In this document: positions 1 through 9,304 of the stretch, one piece after another
Layout: each line of letters begins with the position of its first letter
Position numbering within the stretch: position 1 is the stretch's first letter
NCBI GenBank assembly: GCA_015039465.1
Contig: MU130350.1
Span: forward strand, 4,647 to 57,357
DNA length: 52,711 nucleotides
Origin: Phlegmacium glaucopus
Taxonomy: Eukaryota > Basidiomycota > Agaricomycetes > Agaricales > Cortinariaceae
Direction of reading: 5' to 3'
Notes under the pieces: generated by a model
What the model saw: the letters and a program-made list of their open reading frames with translations, nothing else
Database searches by the model: none
Told to the model about the DNA's origin: nothing
Made by a program: the position numbers and the translations under genes

Positions 1-1242
1 TGGTTATTGAAGACCCTCCAATGGCAAGTAGTGCTGGTTGTGATGACTCTGATTCAGATGGGCAGGACACAGACAGTGAGGAAAATGGTCTTGATCGTCC
101 CACTCCAGCTGTTATCCACATTGCTTCACAAGCAGCTGTTCTGTTGATTGAAAAATATCTTGATTTACTGTGGGACTGTGATATATATATCATTGCAATT
201 GGTATGTAATTTATATCATCTCTATATTTTCATTTCTCAAATTTGAATGTCATAGTTATGTGTCCTGATCGCAAAACAGGATGGTTCAAGGAGCATTTGA
301 AATATTCAGCTGCAGAAATCAAGAGGATCAAAACAATAGTTGTTAAGGCATGGAAGTCAAAATATGCACCCCAGGATCAGCCAGAGAGCTCACAGGTTCA
401 GAAGAAGGACAAGAGTCGCAAAGGGAAATTGGTATATTTCATCTCTTGATCATATTGTTACCTTTAACTCACATCACCTAGGAGTTTTCAAAGTGGGCAA
501 CCAACCCTGATCAAGCACAGAAGAAACAGGGATATGATCATATTGAAACCTACCTCAGTGAGCCCACACCTACCAAAGAATCTATTACTGCAGCTGGTGG
601 TTATCTCAATTACTGGGCCACTGCTCTCAAGACACGCCCTTCAGTTGCTCAGATGGCACTGGACTACATTTCTGCACCTGGTATTTCTAATATTATCTTC
701 ATGATTTTATCTAACCATATATACAGCAACATCTGTGGATGCAGAACGTGCATTTTCAACGGGTCGTCGCCAAGTAAACTTCATGCAACATAATATGAGT
801 TCTCAGACCTTCCAATCACAAATGGCTGTTGGTTCATGGGTTAAAACACCCCTGAACCCTGGCCTCTCCGAAATTTCCAAAATTATTGCTGATCAACATC
901 ACTCAAAGTAATGTAGAAAAATGAAGTAGTTCACACAAATTTGTACAACTCTAACTCGTTTATGGTCATTTAAATTCTATTTCACATTTCATTCTCAATT
1001 TATGTGTGTTGTCCTGATCAAACACTCTCTAATGCACCTAATTTTAAAGAAATTGGTCCAGTATTGGGTCCACAATGAGGGCAACAAAGTTGCAGCCCAC
1101 CGTGAACCCTATGTGGACCCTGAGCTACCTAAATTAGTATGGTAGTTCCGGGAACCGTGGAAACCGTACCGTACCATACTGTATTTGGTTGAACCGCGGT
1201 CGTCACACCAGTTGTTACCGGTTGTGACCATGCTAGTCCCTA
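1..1242 (+). mobile_element. hAT DNA transposon, 3' part (truncated by window edge)
   Basis: The last exons of a hAT transposase (3-911) are followed by about 330 bases of non-coding DNA that end at 1242. The complement of that end starts TAGGGACTAGCATGGTCACA and is followed by alternating GGTAC/CCGGTT-like stretches, which is the style of hAT termini. Past 1242 the sequence becomes the 3' flank of the WD40-pseudokinase family; CCCAC and GGAAC match the flanks of copies C, D and E. The element is therefore inserted in the 3' flank of copy A. The 5' end and its target duplication lie outside the window. Confidence 0.7.
3..911 (+). CDS. hAT family transposase, C-terminal part (partial, 4 exons)
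   Basis: The model is join(3..201, 256..431, 482..680, 727..911), open at the 5' window edge. Each intron has a GT donor and AG acceptor, is 45-55 bases long, and keeps one frame to a TAA at 909-911. The last exon begins ATSVDAERAFSTGRRQVNF, the hAT C-terminal dimerisation signature (the SxxSERxFS-type motif), followed by residues that match the family's ...LxxxLxxxxxFLxS helix region (here TFQSQMAVGSW). An acidic Asp/Ser-rich stretch precedes it in exon 1. The enzyme family does cut-and-paste transposition in the nucleus; the RNase H-like catalytic residues D, D and most of E would lie upstream and cannot be judged. No stop or frameshift is visible in the part seen, so it may be intact. Confidence 0.8.
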
Positions 1243-1860
1243 ACCCACGTCGTGGAACATTGTTCGGAAGAGACTTCACTGGGATTTGGTAGATGATGGG
1301 TAAGGTCATGTGCGAATGTAATATCCTACCAGAGCCAGCTGCCACTCTTGTGAATAATTAGTAATATATTTTATTCAAGATATTGCTCGAAGGTCAGGCA
1401 CTAAAAGTAATAAAACAGAGAAACGAAGGAATAATCGTTGTTCCAAAAAGCATAAATCCTTACATTCATTACATTGCTTTAATTCAAGAGAATTTGTGAA
1501 AGCAATACGACACTGTAGATGACGACTCGGATGATACCGAAGCACGGTGGAAACTAAACCACCTCCTGTAAGTAGTCAATTCTGATGAAATGAACGAGAC
1601 AGACTTTGGAACATGCCAATTTCGCACGAAAGCAAACAGAATAAATCCCCATTACCACCAAATGAGTCAAGCGCTTCACGTAGCTTCCCATGTCGGGGCG
1701 TTTCGCAGCATCCTGGTTCCATCCTTCACTCCACAGGGACCAGTATCGTACACTGTCACCATCAACCACCTGAGAACACAAAGAGTTTCTTTGATCTTGG
1801 ACAAAAGATATCGTGAGTGGCTATGATCTGAGCTAGTATACATACAATACGCACCTATTC
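1243..1860 (-). pseudogene. WD40-pseudokinase copy A: 3' flank plus last-exon stub
   Basis: About 400 bases (1243-1640) match the 3' flank of the other family members. About 100 bases (1641-1742, minus strand) encode the C-terminal kinase motif WSLWSEGWNQDAAKRPDM, equal to the end of exon 6 in copies B-F. The stop codon found in the others is changed (Thr-His-Leu-Val-Val-Met replaces the stop), so the frame reads through. At about 1742 coding sequence switches abruptly to non-coding DNA, TATCGTACACTGTCACC onward. That matches the flank downstream of other copies (26328 on, near copy D), so the rest of this gene was deleted by recombination between units. It is certainly non-functional. Confidence 0.75.
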
Positions 1861-2291
1861 CAGCCCTGCGATTTTTCGTTCATTTACAATGTAAAATGAC
1901 AGTGAAATACACGCTCTAGTAGATGATGGCCAAGCCGCCAAGGTCATGCGCGAATGTCATATCCTACTATCAGAGCCACTCTCGCGAATGGTTGTTAGTA
2001 ACATATTTTATTCAAGGTATCGCTAGAAACTCAGGCACTAAAAGTTATAAAAAGAAAAATAATCATTGTTTCAAAAAGCATAAATCTTACATTTGTTACA
2101 TTCCTCTAACCCAAGAGAATCCATTATGAAAGCAAACAGCAATACGACAGTGTAGATGATGATGATACCAAAGCACGATGGAAACTAATCCAACCCTGTA
2201 AGTAATCAGTTCTGAAGAAAAGAAAAGACAGACTTTGGAACATACCAATTTCGCAAGAAAAACTAGGAGATTAGAGGACATGAAACCCCAT
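1861..2291. other. 3' flank of copy B (no gene)
   Basis: This stretch is homologous to the 3' flanks of copies C (5520-5966), D (26450-26979), E (35800-36281) and F (49010-49468). Shared blocks include CAATACGCACCTATTCCAGC, TTACAATGTAAAATGACA and GAGCCACTCTCGCGAAT. I see no open reading frame that is kept between copies, so it is probably 3' UTR and spacer. Confidence 0.6.
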
Positions 2292-4886
2292 TCACAGCAA
2301 CCAAATCAAGCAATCCACATAACTTTGCATGTCCGGACGTTTTGCGGGGTCCTGGTTCCATCCCTCATTCCACAAAGACCAGAGCTCATCCCAAACGAAC
2401 TTGGGCCTATCGGGGAGTTTGTTCTGAAGAACCAGGTTTGGAACCAGAGTGTCGCTATAACCTTGGAATGGATCACTCGCCATGAAGATTTCCTATGGGA
2501 TATTTATCAACAATAACGCTAACTTGAATATGAAAACAAATACCAAGAAAGTCATCATAGCGGAATAGACATCTGTCGCGAAATTAGCCTTTGCTGATGA
2601 ATTCTTCAATAACTCTGGTGCCATCCAGCGATACAAGCCATTCATTGTCCCACTCGCTATCAAAGGACTGTTGGCGAGAACAGGAAGTAATCCAGGGTCA
2701 CTCAGACGTGCCTTTCCGAGCTCATCGACCAAAAAACTTGACTAGCATGAATTTTAGCTCCCACCACTAACATTATAAATCTTGAATGAGCATACCCCTT
2801 GTATATCCGAATGAACAATACCTTCCGCTGAGGAAGAGGATATAACTGATGAGGATAAGAAGAACAAGAAATAACTTACAGTGAAGGTACGCGACGGCTC
2901 TGGCAACGTCAACGACCAGTTCCATCTTGTCGTAATCCTTTCCCGATTTGATGTATTCGCTTAGGCGACCTATTACAGATGAGCACATTTTGGACAAGTT
3001 GGTAGACTGTAGGTTCATGCACACCGTTTGTCGTCCACGATGTGATGATTGCAGGAAATATACCGAAGTCCATACTGATACCCAATAACGGAAGAAGGTT
3101 ATTGTGTGACAAGTTCGACCACCTAGTTAGACACTTGGTGAATAGCTTGGTTAAAAAAACCGTGAATGGATTATAAAGGATATAAAGGATTAAATTTACG
3201 TACATCTTCAAAATGTTGCCTTTCTTGTGTCTTGCTGCGTGGATTAAAGGCAGGACGTAGTGCCTTGATCCTGACAGCGTACTGGACAACGGGTCGTGTG
3301 TCGAAATTACATACACCATGGTGGATATCGAAGTAGAGGCCAACCAAAAGGTTTGCTTCCGATTTCATGACCATATTTGTGATATCATATTTTGCAAGTT
3401 CGGACGAGATGGAGGGTGTTTGGAATTTGTGGTGGCGTGGATTCTGTTGGCCTGATAGCATCTGCTGGCGTATATTCTCCCGAACCAGTAGCATCTGCTG
3501 GCGTATATTCTCCCGACCCGGTAGCATCTGCTGGGGTAGCGTCTGGTGGACTGATTTCATAACCTTATTTGTGATATCATATTTTGCAAGTTCGGACGAG
3601 ATGGAGGGTGTTTGGAATTTGTGGTGGTGTGGATTCTGTTGGCCCGGTAGCATCTGCCGACGTAGATTCTCCAGAACCAGTATCAACTGCTGGCGTATAT
3701 TCTCCTGACTCGGTAGCATCTGCTGAGGAGGCGTCTGTTGGACTGATTTCATAACCTTATTTGTGACATCATATTTTGCAAGTTCGGACGAGATAGAGGG
3801 TGTTTGGAAATTGTGGTGGTGTGGATTCTGTTGGCCCGGTAGCATCTGCCGGCGTAGATTCTCCCGATTCGGTACCATCTGCTGGGGTAGCGTCTGCTGG
3901 ACTGGTAGCGTCTGTTGGGGTAGCCTGAGCTCGTATAAAAAGATCATGTCATCAACGGCCACGGCAACGCGATTCCGAGGACCATCCAATGCCACGTTCA
4001 TCGCCCTAGCCGGCAACCCAGAATTCTTGACATATACACCTCGAGCAATATCCCACACAGTAAGATAGCCACCACAAAGAATTATCAATGCAGCGCAATT
4101 CGGCACAAATATAAGGGAGGTGATGGGCCTGGATCGATGATCAGAGGGTAGTAGCCTCACGAGTAATATGTTAGTCGTAACCCTTGCATCCCAAAGACGG
4201 ATGTCACCAATGTCGTCGCCTGTCGCAATCCATTCTCTGTTTTGCGACCATGCGCAAGCAGAAATCCTTACATAACCGACTGGGATGAGTTGGCAATGCA
4301 ACTTAGAGCTATCCCAAACAGTGTATGATATGATGTTAAGCTGTCCATTGTCGCGACCAACAATGAGCAAGTCAGGTTCAAGTGGACAGGAGGCGACACT
4401 CGTTGGCTTGAAAGTGGACGCCTCAGTATAATTCAGAAGAGTCGGACTACTATCCTGCGAACTGATATCTGCCTTGAATTGATAAAGACGTCCCTTATCG
4501 TAGCATGGCTGGGTAATTGTTGCGCCGTCAGCTGAGAAAGTAGGCATCATCAACCTGTCAATGGAGAAGTTAACATGTGTTCCCTGTAGGGTCCACCTCG
4601 TTCCTCCTGGTGAATTTCGTTTCACCATTTTAAACTGTCTCGGCGTCGCGACGATCGCCGTGTCCGGATCAGTTGGTGAGAAGACCACAAATGACCAGTA
4701 GTTGAATGTCAAGGTAGTGGCGCCGGTGGCTGTCTTCCAGAACTTGACTTGGCCATCACTGTAGTCTGGGCTTCTCATTGACCCAGCTAAAGTCGTTCCG
4801 TCTGATGAGAAGGAAAGAGAGGAGTGGTATGACCCAATGACCCAGCTCTTTTTCTCGATGAAAGCGTATCTGAAAGGATTTGTCAT
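2292..4886 (-). CDS. WD40-like propeller - repeat linker - TKL pseudokinase, copy B
   Basis: The model is complement(join(2292..2492, 2544..2741, 2796..2827, 2880..2969, 3025..3145, 3204..4886)), giving 774 residues with no internal stop. The start MTNPFRYAF is chosen because ATG at this position is conserved in B-E, while upstream frames are not. Residues about 1-330 form seven blade-like repeats, for example LSFSSDG...QVKFWKTATG and ACAWSQNREWIATGDDIGDI. Residues about 335-500 are a Pro/Gln-rich linker with three 64-residue repeats. The rest is kinase-like: IKALRPAF (beta-3 Lys), WSNLSHNNLLPLLGI, LSEYIKS, VHSDIQGSSFLVDE, ARLSDPGLL, RWMAPELL, DVYS and GWNQDPAKRPDM. The glycine loop is degenerate (LLVGLYFDIHHGV), the HRD+4/5 Asn is Ser and DFG is DPG, so catalysis is unlikely. 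It probably works as a scaffold or sensor in the cytosol (inference). Chained introns and conserved splice sites support expression. Confidence 0.82.
3361..3936 (-). repeat. 192-bp tandem repeat, three units, in linker of copy B
   Basis: The block starting GATTTCAT(G/A)ACC recurs at 3361, 3553 and 3745, exactly 192 bases apart, and keeps the reading frame (64 residues per unit). Each unit includes FQTPSISSELAKYD(I/V)TN and a run of Met-Leu-Pro-Gly-Gln-type 11-residue repeats. No other copy has this triplication, so it arose within B. Confidence 0.9.
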
Positions 4887-5399
4887 GACACAAGAGGGTG
4901 AAGATAAAGAGGGAGTCGGGTGTAGATGTTTATGCTGTGTGTATAAAGAGCATTTATCTGATGTCAGATGACTTACTGAATTTCCCATGAAATGCCAGGA
5001 AATGCAGATATCCAGAAGCACTGAAGCTCTGAAGGGACACCATGATTCGGAAATCTGTGATGGGGTTAAAAGCCACGTTTTGATGATATGTATAGCTGTG
5101 AGAAGATGTTGTCACAAGTTCTTATCTTTACCTTTTTCTTATCCTTATCTTTTATGATCATTTTCTACGATTACCTTAGCTACTAAAATCTTAGTATTTT
5201 CACTACTCGTTCGTACAATATCCTACTAAATTCATATCTCATATTCTTCTGGCAGCGTGAGGCTCTTCAATCTAGAAGAAAATGTGTAAGTAAACAAATT
5301 CGGTCGTTCAAGTTGAAGTTCGTTTCCAGTGTTGGTGTCAATGGTGATACCTAAGGTGATGTATCATTACAAAATAAAGTGGCTTGAAACTCTGCTCTC
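4887..5399. other. Upstream region of copy B; conserved 5' UTR exon and intergenic segment
   Basis: Just upstream of the B start is a conserved GTAAGTCATCTGAC donor (near 4970, minus strand), found also in C, D and E. Open frames above it differ in each copy, so I read it as a 5' UTR exon and intron. From about 5161 a block (TTAGCTACTAAAATCTTAGTAT, then CACTACTCRTTCGTA and AAGAAAATGTGTAA) recurs at 32190-32880 and 39370-39450. Here it is short and continuous, while at 32 kb it is interrupted by the CHAT-domain remnant. No gene is seen. Confidence 0.55.
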
Positions 5400-5966
5400 G
5401 ATTGAGCCAGTTCCGCTTCTGTATCATATGCTGTCACTATCAGCCACTGGAGAAAAAGGGACTCTTTGATCTTGGACAAAAGATGATATTATGAGTGGCA
5501 GCTAGTATATATAAAATATGCACCTATTCAAATCTTCCGTCTTTCGTCCATTCACGATGTAAATCGATAATGACATGCACACTCTCTTTATCAGTGGCAC
5601 CATCGTCTCACTCAACTCAATAACCCACAACCTCAACATGTCAAGGAACGTTCTTCGAAAGAGACTTGACTGGGATTTGGTAGATGATGGCTAAAGTCAT
5701 CTGCGAATGTAACATCCTATCAGAGCCACTCTCGCGAATAATTAGTAATACATTCTATTCAAGATATCGCTCGAAGGTCAGGCACTAAAAGTAATAAAAC
5801 AGAGAAACGAAAAGATAATCGTTATTCCAAAAAGCATACATCTTACATTCATTACATTCCCTTAATTCAAGAGAATCCATTGTGAAAGCGAACAGCAATA
5901 CGACACTGTAGATGACAATGATACCGAAGCACGGCGGAAACTAAACCACCCCCTGTAAATAGTCAA
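5400..5966. other. 3' flank of copy C, cut off by the Helitron-like insertion
   Basis: It is homologous to the 3' flanks of copies A, B and D: GGTAGATGATGGCTAAAGTC, ACTCTCGCGAATA, TCAGGCACTAAAAGTAATAA. It ends with GTAAATAGTCAA at 5966. The continuation TTCTGATGAAATGAACG resumes at 9231, directly downstream of the copy C stop codon. The two pieces were contiguous before the insertion. Confidence 0.8.
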
Positions 5967-6429
5967 TCTATATAGAATGGGACGTCGCGCCTGGGAATGT
6001 TGGGGGTATCAATGATGCCGGATTTATTTCTAAGGATTTGTAATAATTTTGATAATTGGTCAGCCGCTCCCACACCTTCGTCCCATTATACTGTTAGCCC
6101 AGTGTCACGCACGTCACAAACCGTGACATATCGTGACATCGCAGTAACCTGGCTTCAAATTTCGCTTTTTTTGGGGGGTGCTAATGGTATATATTTGAAC
6201 ATTACCATCTATTGAGTTGGCTGTGATGTATATTGTCTTTTTCTGTGTGTTAATTGAACAGCTATAACCTGTCTTTGGGGATCTGCTGCAATTCTTTTTT
6301 CAATCCTCCTCTTTAGGGTGATTTTAATTTTTGTTTGGTATTTGTGTGGGGTGTTCCTTGGTATAGCTATTTATTATATACACAGTTGATAGGAACATGG
6401 GATGAGAAGATATGAAAATAATATACATA

Positions 6430-7720
6430 CTTAATGTGAGAGATAGGTGAGTGGGAATGTCAGATAATTGAGAATAAAAAACAAAATTGGAACATGAATA
6501 GAGATTTTATTTGAGTGAATGGGAGGATGGTTACAATAAAAATATGAGTGGGAAGATAAATGAAGGCAGAGAGGTGGATGGGGATGGGGATGGGGGGGAA
6601 TATGGTTACATGGGTATAGATGAGTGGGGTGGTGGTAAGATGAAAATGAAAATTTGAGATAAATTGAATTAAGTTAGGTGTGATGGATTAAATATTTGAT
6701 ATGATTTACTTCAATGTATAATAGATATATTCAATGATGGATACAGGGTATTTCTGAAAAGGGAGGGTGGAAGTGGAAATAAGATAGAAAGAAAAAACAA
6801 AGCTTATGGAAGATGTTCTGTGTGTGTTCATGTGACAGACAAGTGAGTGGAGATAAATTGAGAATAAAAAACAACATTGCAACATGAATAGAGTTTCTGT
6901 GTTTTAATTTGGTAAAGACAACAATGTGAATGAAATATAAATGAAGACAGAGAGGTGGATAGAGATGGGAATATGGTTAGATGGGTATAAATGAGTGGGG
7001 CAGAAATGAGGCTTCTCTGTTTTGTATTGGAATACTGTACTATGAGAATTTTGAGATAAATTGAATTAAATTAAATTAAGTTGAGTGTGATGGATTAAAT
7101 ATTTGATACAATTTAGAAATTGAGAAAAATGTAAATGAGGTTCAAGTTCAATGTTTAAGAGATACATTCAATGATACCATACAGGGTATTTGAGTAAAAG
7201 TGAGAACTAATTATTTCTGGAAGTGGAAATAAAATTGGAAGAGAAAAAAAAGCTCAAGGGATCTTATGGAAGATGTTCATGTGACAGATAAGTGAGTGGA
7301 GATAAATTGAGAATAAAAAATAACATTGGAACATGAATAGAGTTTCTGTGCTTTAATCTGAGTGAAGATGGGAATATGGTTGGATGGGTATAAATGAGTG
7401 GGGCAGAAATGAGGCTTCTCTGTTTTGTATTGGAATACTGTATTATGAGAATTTTGAAAATGAAAAATTGGGATGAATTGAATTAAATTAAATTAAGCTG
7501 GATGTGATGGATTAAAGATTTGATGATTTAGGATGTGTGGAACTATTATTAATCCAGCTACAATTTTGAAGTTGAGAAAATATAAATGAGGTTCAAGTTC
7601 AATGTATAATAGATACATTCAATATGCATACAGGGTATGACCAGAGTGTATTTGAGTAAAAAGTAAGAACTAATGACATCAGGAAAAAGGAGGGTGGAAC
7701 TGGAAATAGCCTTGGGTAAT
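6430..7720. repeat. Three diverged ~430-bp direct repeats inside the Helitron-like element
   Basis: The sequence GTGAGTGG(A)...TTGAGAATAAAAAA...AACATGAATAGAG recurs near 6450, 6845 and 7292. Each is followed by a related body (GATGGGTATAAATGAGTGGGG, GATGGATTAAATATTTGAT, ATACAGGGTAT). No protein-coding potential is seen. Confidence 0.75.
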
Positions 7721-7737
7721 TTGTTAGTATCACATCA

Positions 7738-7880
7738 CTACTCAGGACATCCCAGGACACCCCAGGACACCCCAGGACATCCTAGAGCAGCACAGGTAAA
7801 ATTTGAGTGTTACACACTTATCCAAGGACACCTCAGGACAACCTAGGACAGCATAGATAAAGAGTGTCACCCATTTTCTC
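7738..7880. repeat. CAGGACAYCC minisatellite
   Basis: CAGGACATCC/CAGGACACCC units occur back to back at 7744-7784 and again, more diverged, at 7805-7890. Related CTCAGGTTGCC units occur at 8430-8470. All are inside the Helitron-like element. Confidence 0.7.
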
Positions 7881-8332
7881 AGGACATGTTTAGTGTATCC
7901 TGGTGCATTGACCATCTGGATTAAATCACATCAGGAGGCCCTGGGAGTCCCTTAGAATTTATGAATTTTGCTAGAAAATCTTTAACCGCCGCGTCCAGAA
8001 AAGTATTTTGCAATTTTCTCAATAAGGAGAGCTGCTATTAATATAATTTAAACATATTCAGGGTCCTAAAACAATTCTCTACCACCGTTAAAAAATTTCC
8101 TTTTTTGGAATTTATGTAATCTACCCTGACCCAGTACCATATGCTTGAAATCATGCTTATCTGTGATCATGTGACCAATGGTCTGTGCGCCACCCAAAAG
8201 ATATATAAACCACCCACAATTTTGTTTTCTTATTTCCTACTTCCCCAGTATTATACTAGTATATTTATGTATCACTATTTTATTATTATTTTATTACTAG
8301 TATATATGATGTTTAGAATAATTGAATATAAT

Positions 8333-8517
8333 TTTATTATTATTATTATTATTCTGTTGTGTGAGACCACTAAAATATCTGGTTTATATATGTTTTCTAG
8401 CATCAGATCCAAAGGGACTAAGGCTGCCTCAGGATGCTCTCAGGTTGCCTCAGGTTGCCCCAGGACAGCCTAAGACTTTTCATACATAGGTAAAAAAAAA
8501 AAAAAAAAAAAAAAAAA
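8333..8517. repeat. (TTA)n microsatellite and 26-base poly(A)
   Basis: A TTA-repeat run is at about 8333-8353 and an uninterrupted A26 at 8492-8517. The poly(A) could mark the 3' end of a retroposed insert within the Helitron-like element, but I could not find matching target duplications. Confidence 0.7.
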
Positions 8518-8929
8518 GTGGTAGATGAGTGGATGTTCATAGTCTGAGATGCTCATATGGGTCTACTATTACTAAGTATAATTGGGTGCATTTGAAAATG
8601 AATTGGGAAGAGAAAAGAGAAATTTATGATGGTTCTGGATGTGTTCAAGTTCAGAAAATTGAAGTATTTTAAGTGTAAATTAAGTGAAAAGGATTTGAGT
8701 TATTCAGATGTTGTAATGTTGTGGTGGTAGGGTAGGATTTATAAAAATGCCTTAGAGACTTTTTTTGAGAGTAGAAAATAAAAGAGAATGTGTTTGGAAT
8801 AAAATGGACTGTTTTGTGCTGGCCAAGGGTGGTTGTGATTTGTTGACTTAGTGTTAAGTGGATGGGCAGATAGAAATACTCTCTTCTGCTCAGATTTTTC
8901 TACTCTTGGGATATCAGATAGGGTCTACT

Positions 8930-9115
8930 ACTGAGATAAAAAAGTTGGGATAAGATACTGAGTCTACTATTGGGATAAGATACTGAGTCTACTATTGGGA
9001 TATCAGACTGGGTCTACCATTAGGATTTTCAACTGGGTCTACCATTGGGATTTTCAACTGGGTCTACTATTGGGATTTTCAACTGAGTTTGCTATTAGGA
9101 TTTTCAACTGAGTCC
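8930..9115. repeat. ~26-bp tandem repeat (GGGTCTACTATTGGGATTTTCAACT type)
   Basis: About seven imperfect units run from 8930 to 9115. The first units end ATAAGATACT and the later ones ATTTTCAACT. The array lies just upstream of the GC-rich 3' terminal 100 bases of the Helitron-like element. Confidence 0.8.
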
Positions 9116-9304
9116 ACTGTTGTGATGCAGCCAGGGGTCCAGGGGGCGGAGCCCCGGGCAAGCCCTGAATCCGTGCTGGAGGCCGGCAAAGCGGAGCGGC
9201 GCCGTGCCGAAGGCACAGGTTCATGGCTTGTTCTGATGAAATGAACGAAACAGACTTTGGAACATGCCAATTTCGCAAGAAAGAGAACAGAAAAAAAACT
9301 CCAT

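Larger units (their letters stand above)
5967..9230 (+). mobile_element. Non-autonomous Helitron-like element, 3264 bp
   Basis: The element starts TCTATATAGAATGG and ends GTGCCGAAGGCAC-AGGTTCATGG-CTTG. It lies between host A (5966) and host T (9231), and removing it restores AGTCAA|TTCTGATGAAATGAAC exactly as in copy A (about 1573). There is no target duplication. A perfect 5-bp stem (GTGCC/GGCAC, 9204-9216) sits 10 bases before the terminal CTTG. Insertion between A and T without duplication, 5' TC and a 3' hairpin near the end are the Helitron hallmarks. CTTG differs from the common CTRR by one base. No Rep or helicase frame is present; the interior is AT-rich repeats, so it would need an enzyme supplied from elsewhere. 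Confidence 0.78.

Noticed and set aside
4887..5021. Upstream extension of the copy B frame to an ATG at 5021 (and the matching frame to 11749 in copy C)
   Set aside because: The extensions differ between copies and cross a conserved GTAAGT donor. The ATG at MxNSFxY is shared by B-E, so the extension is 5' UTR.
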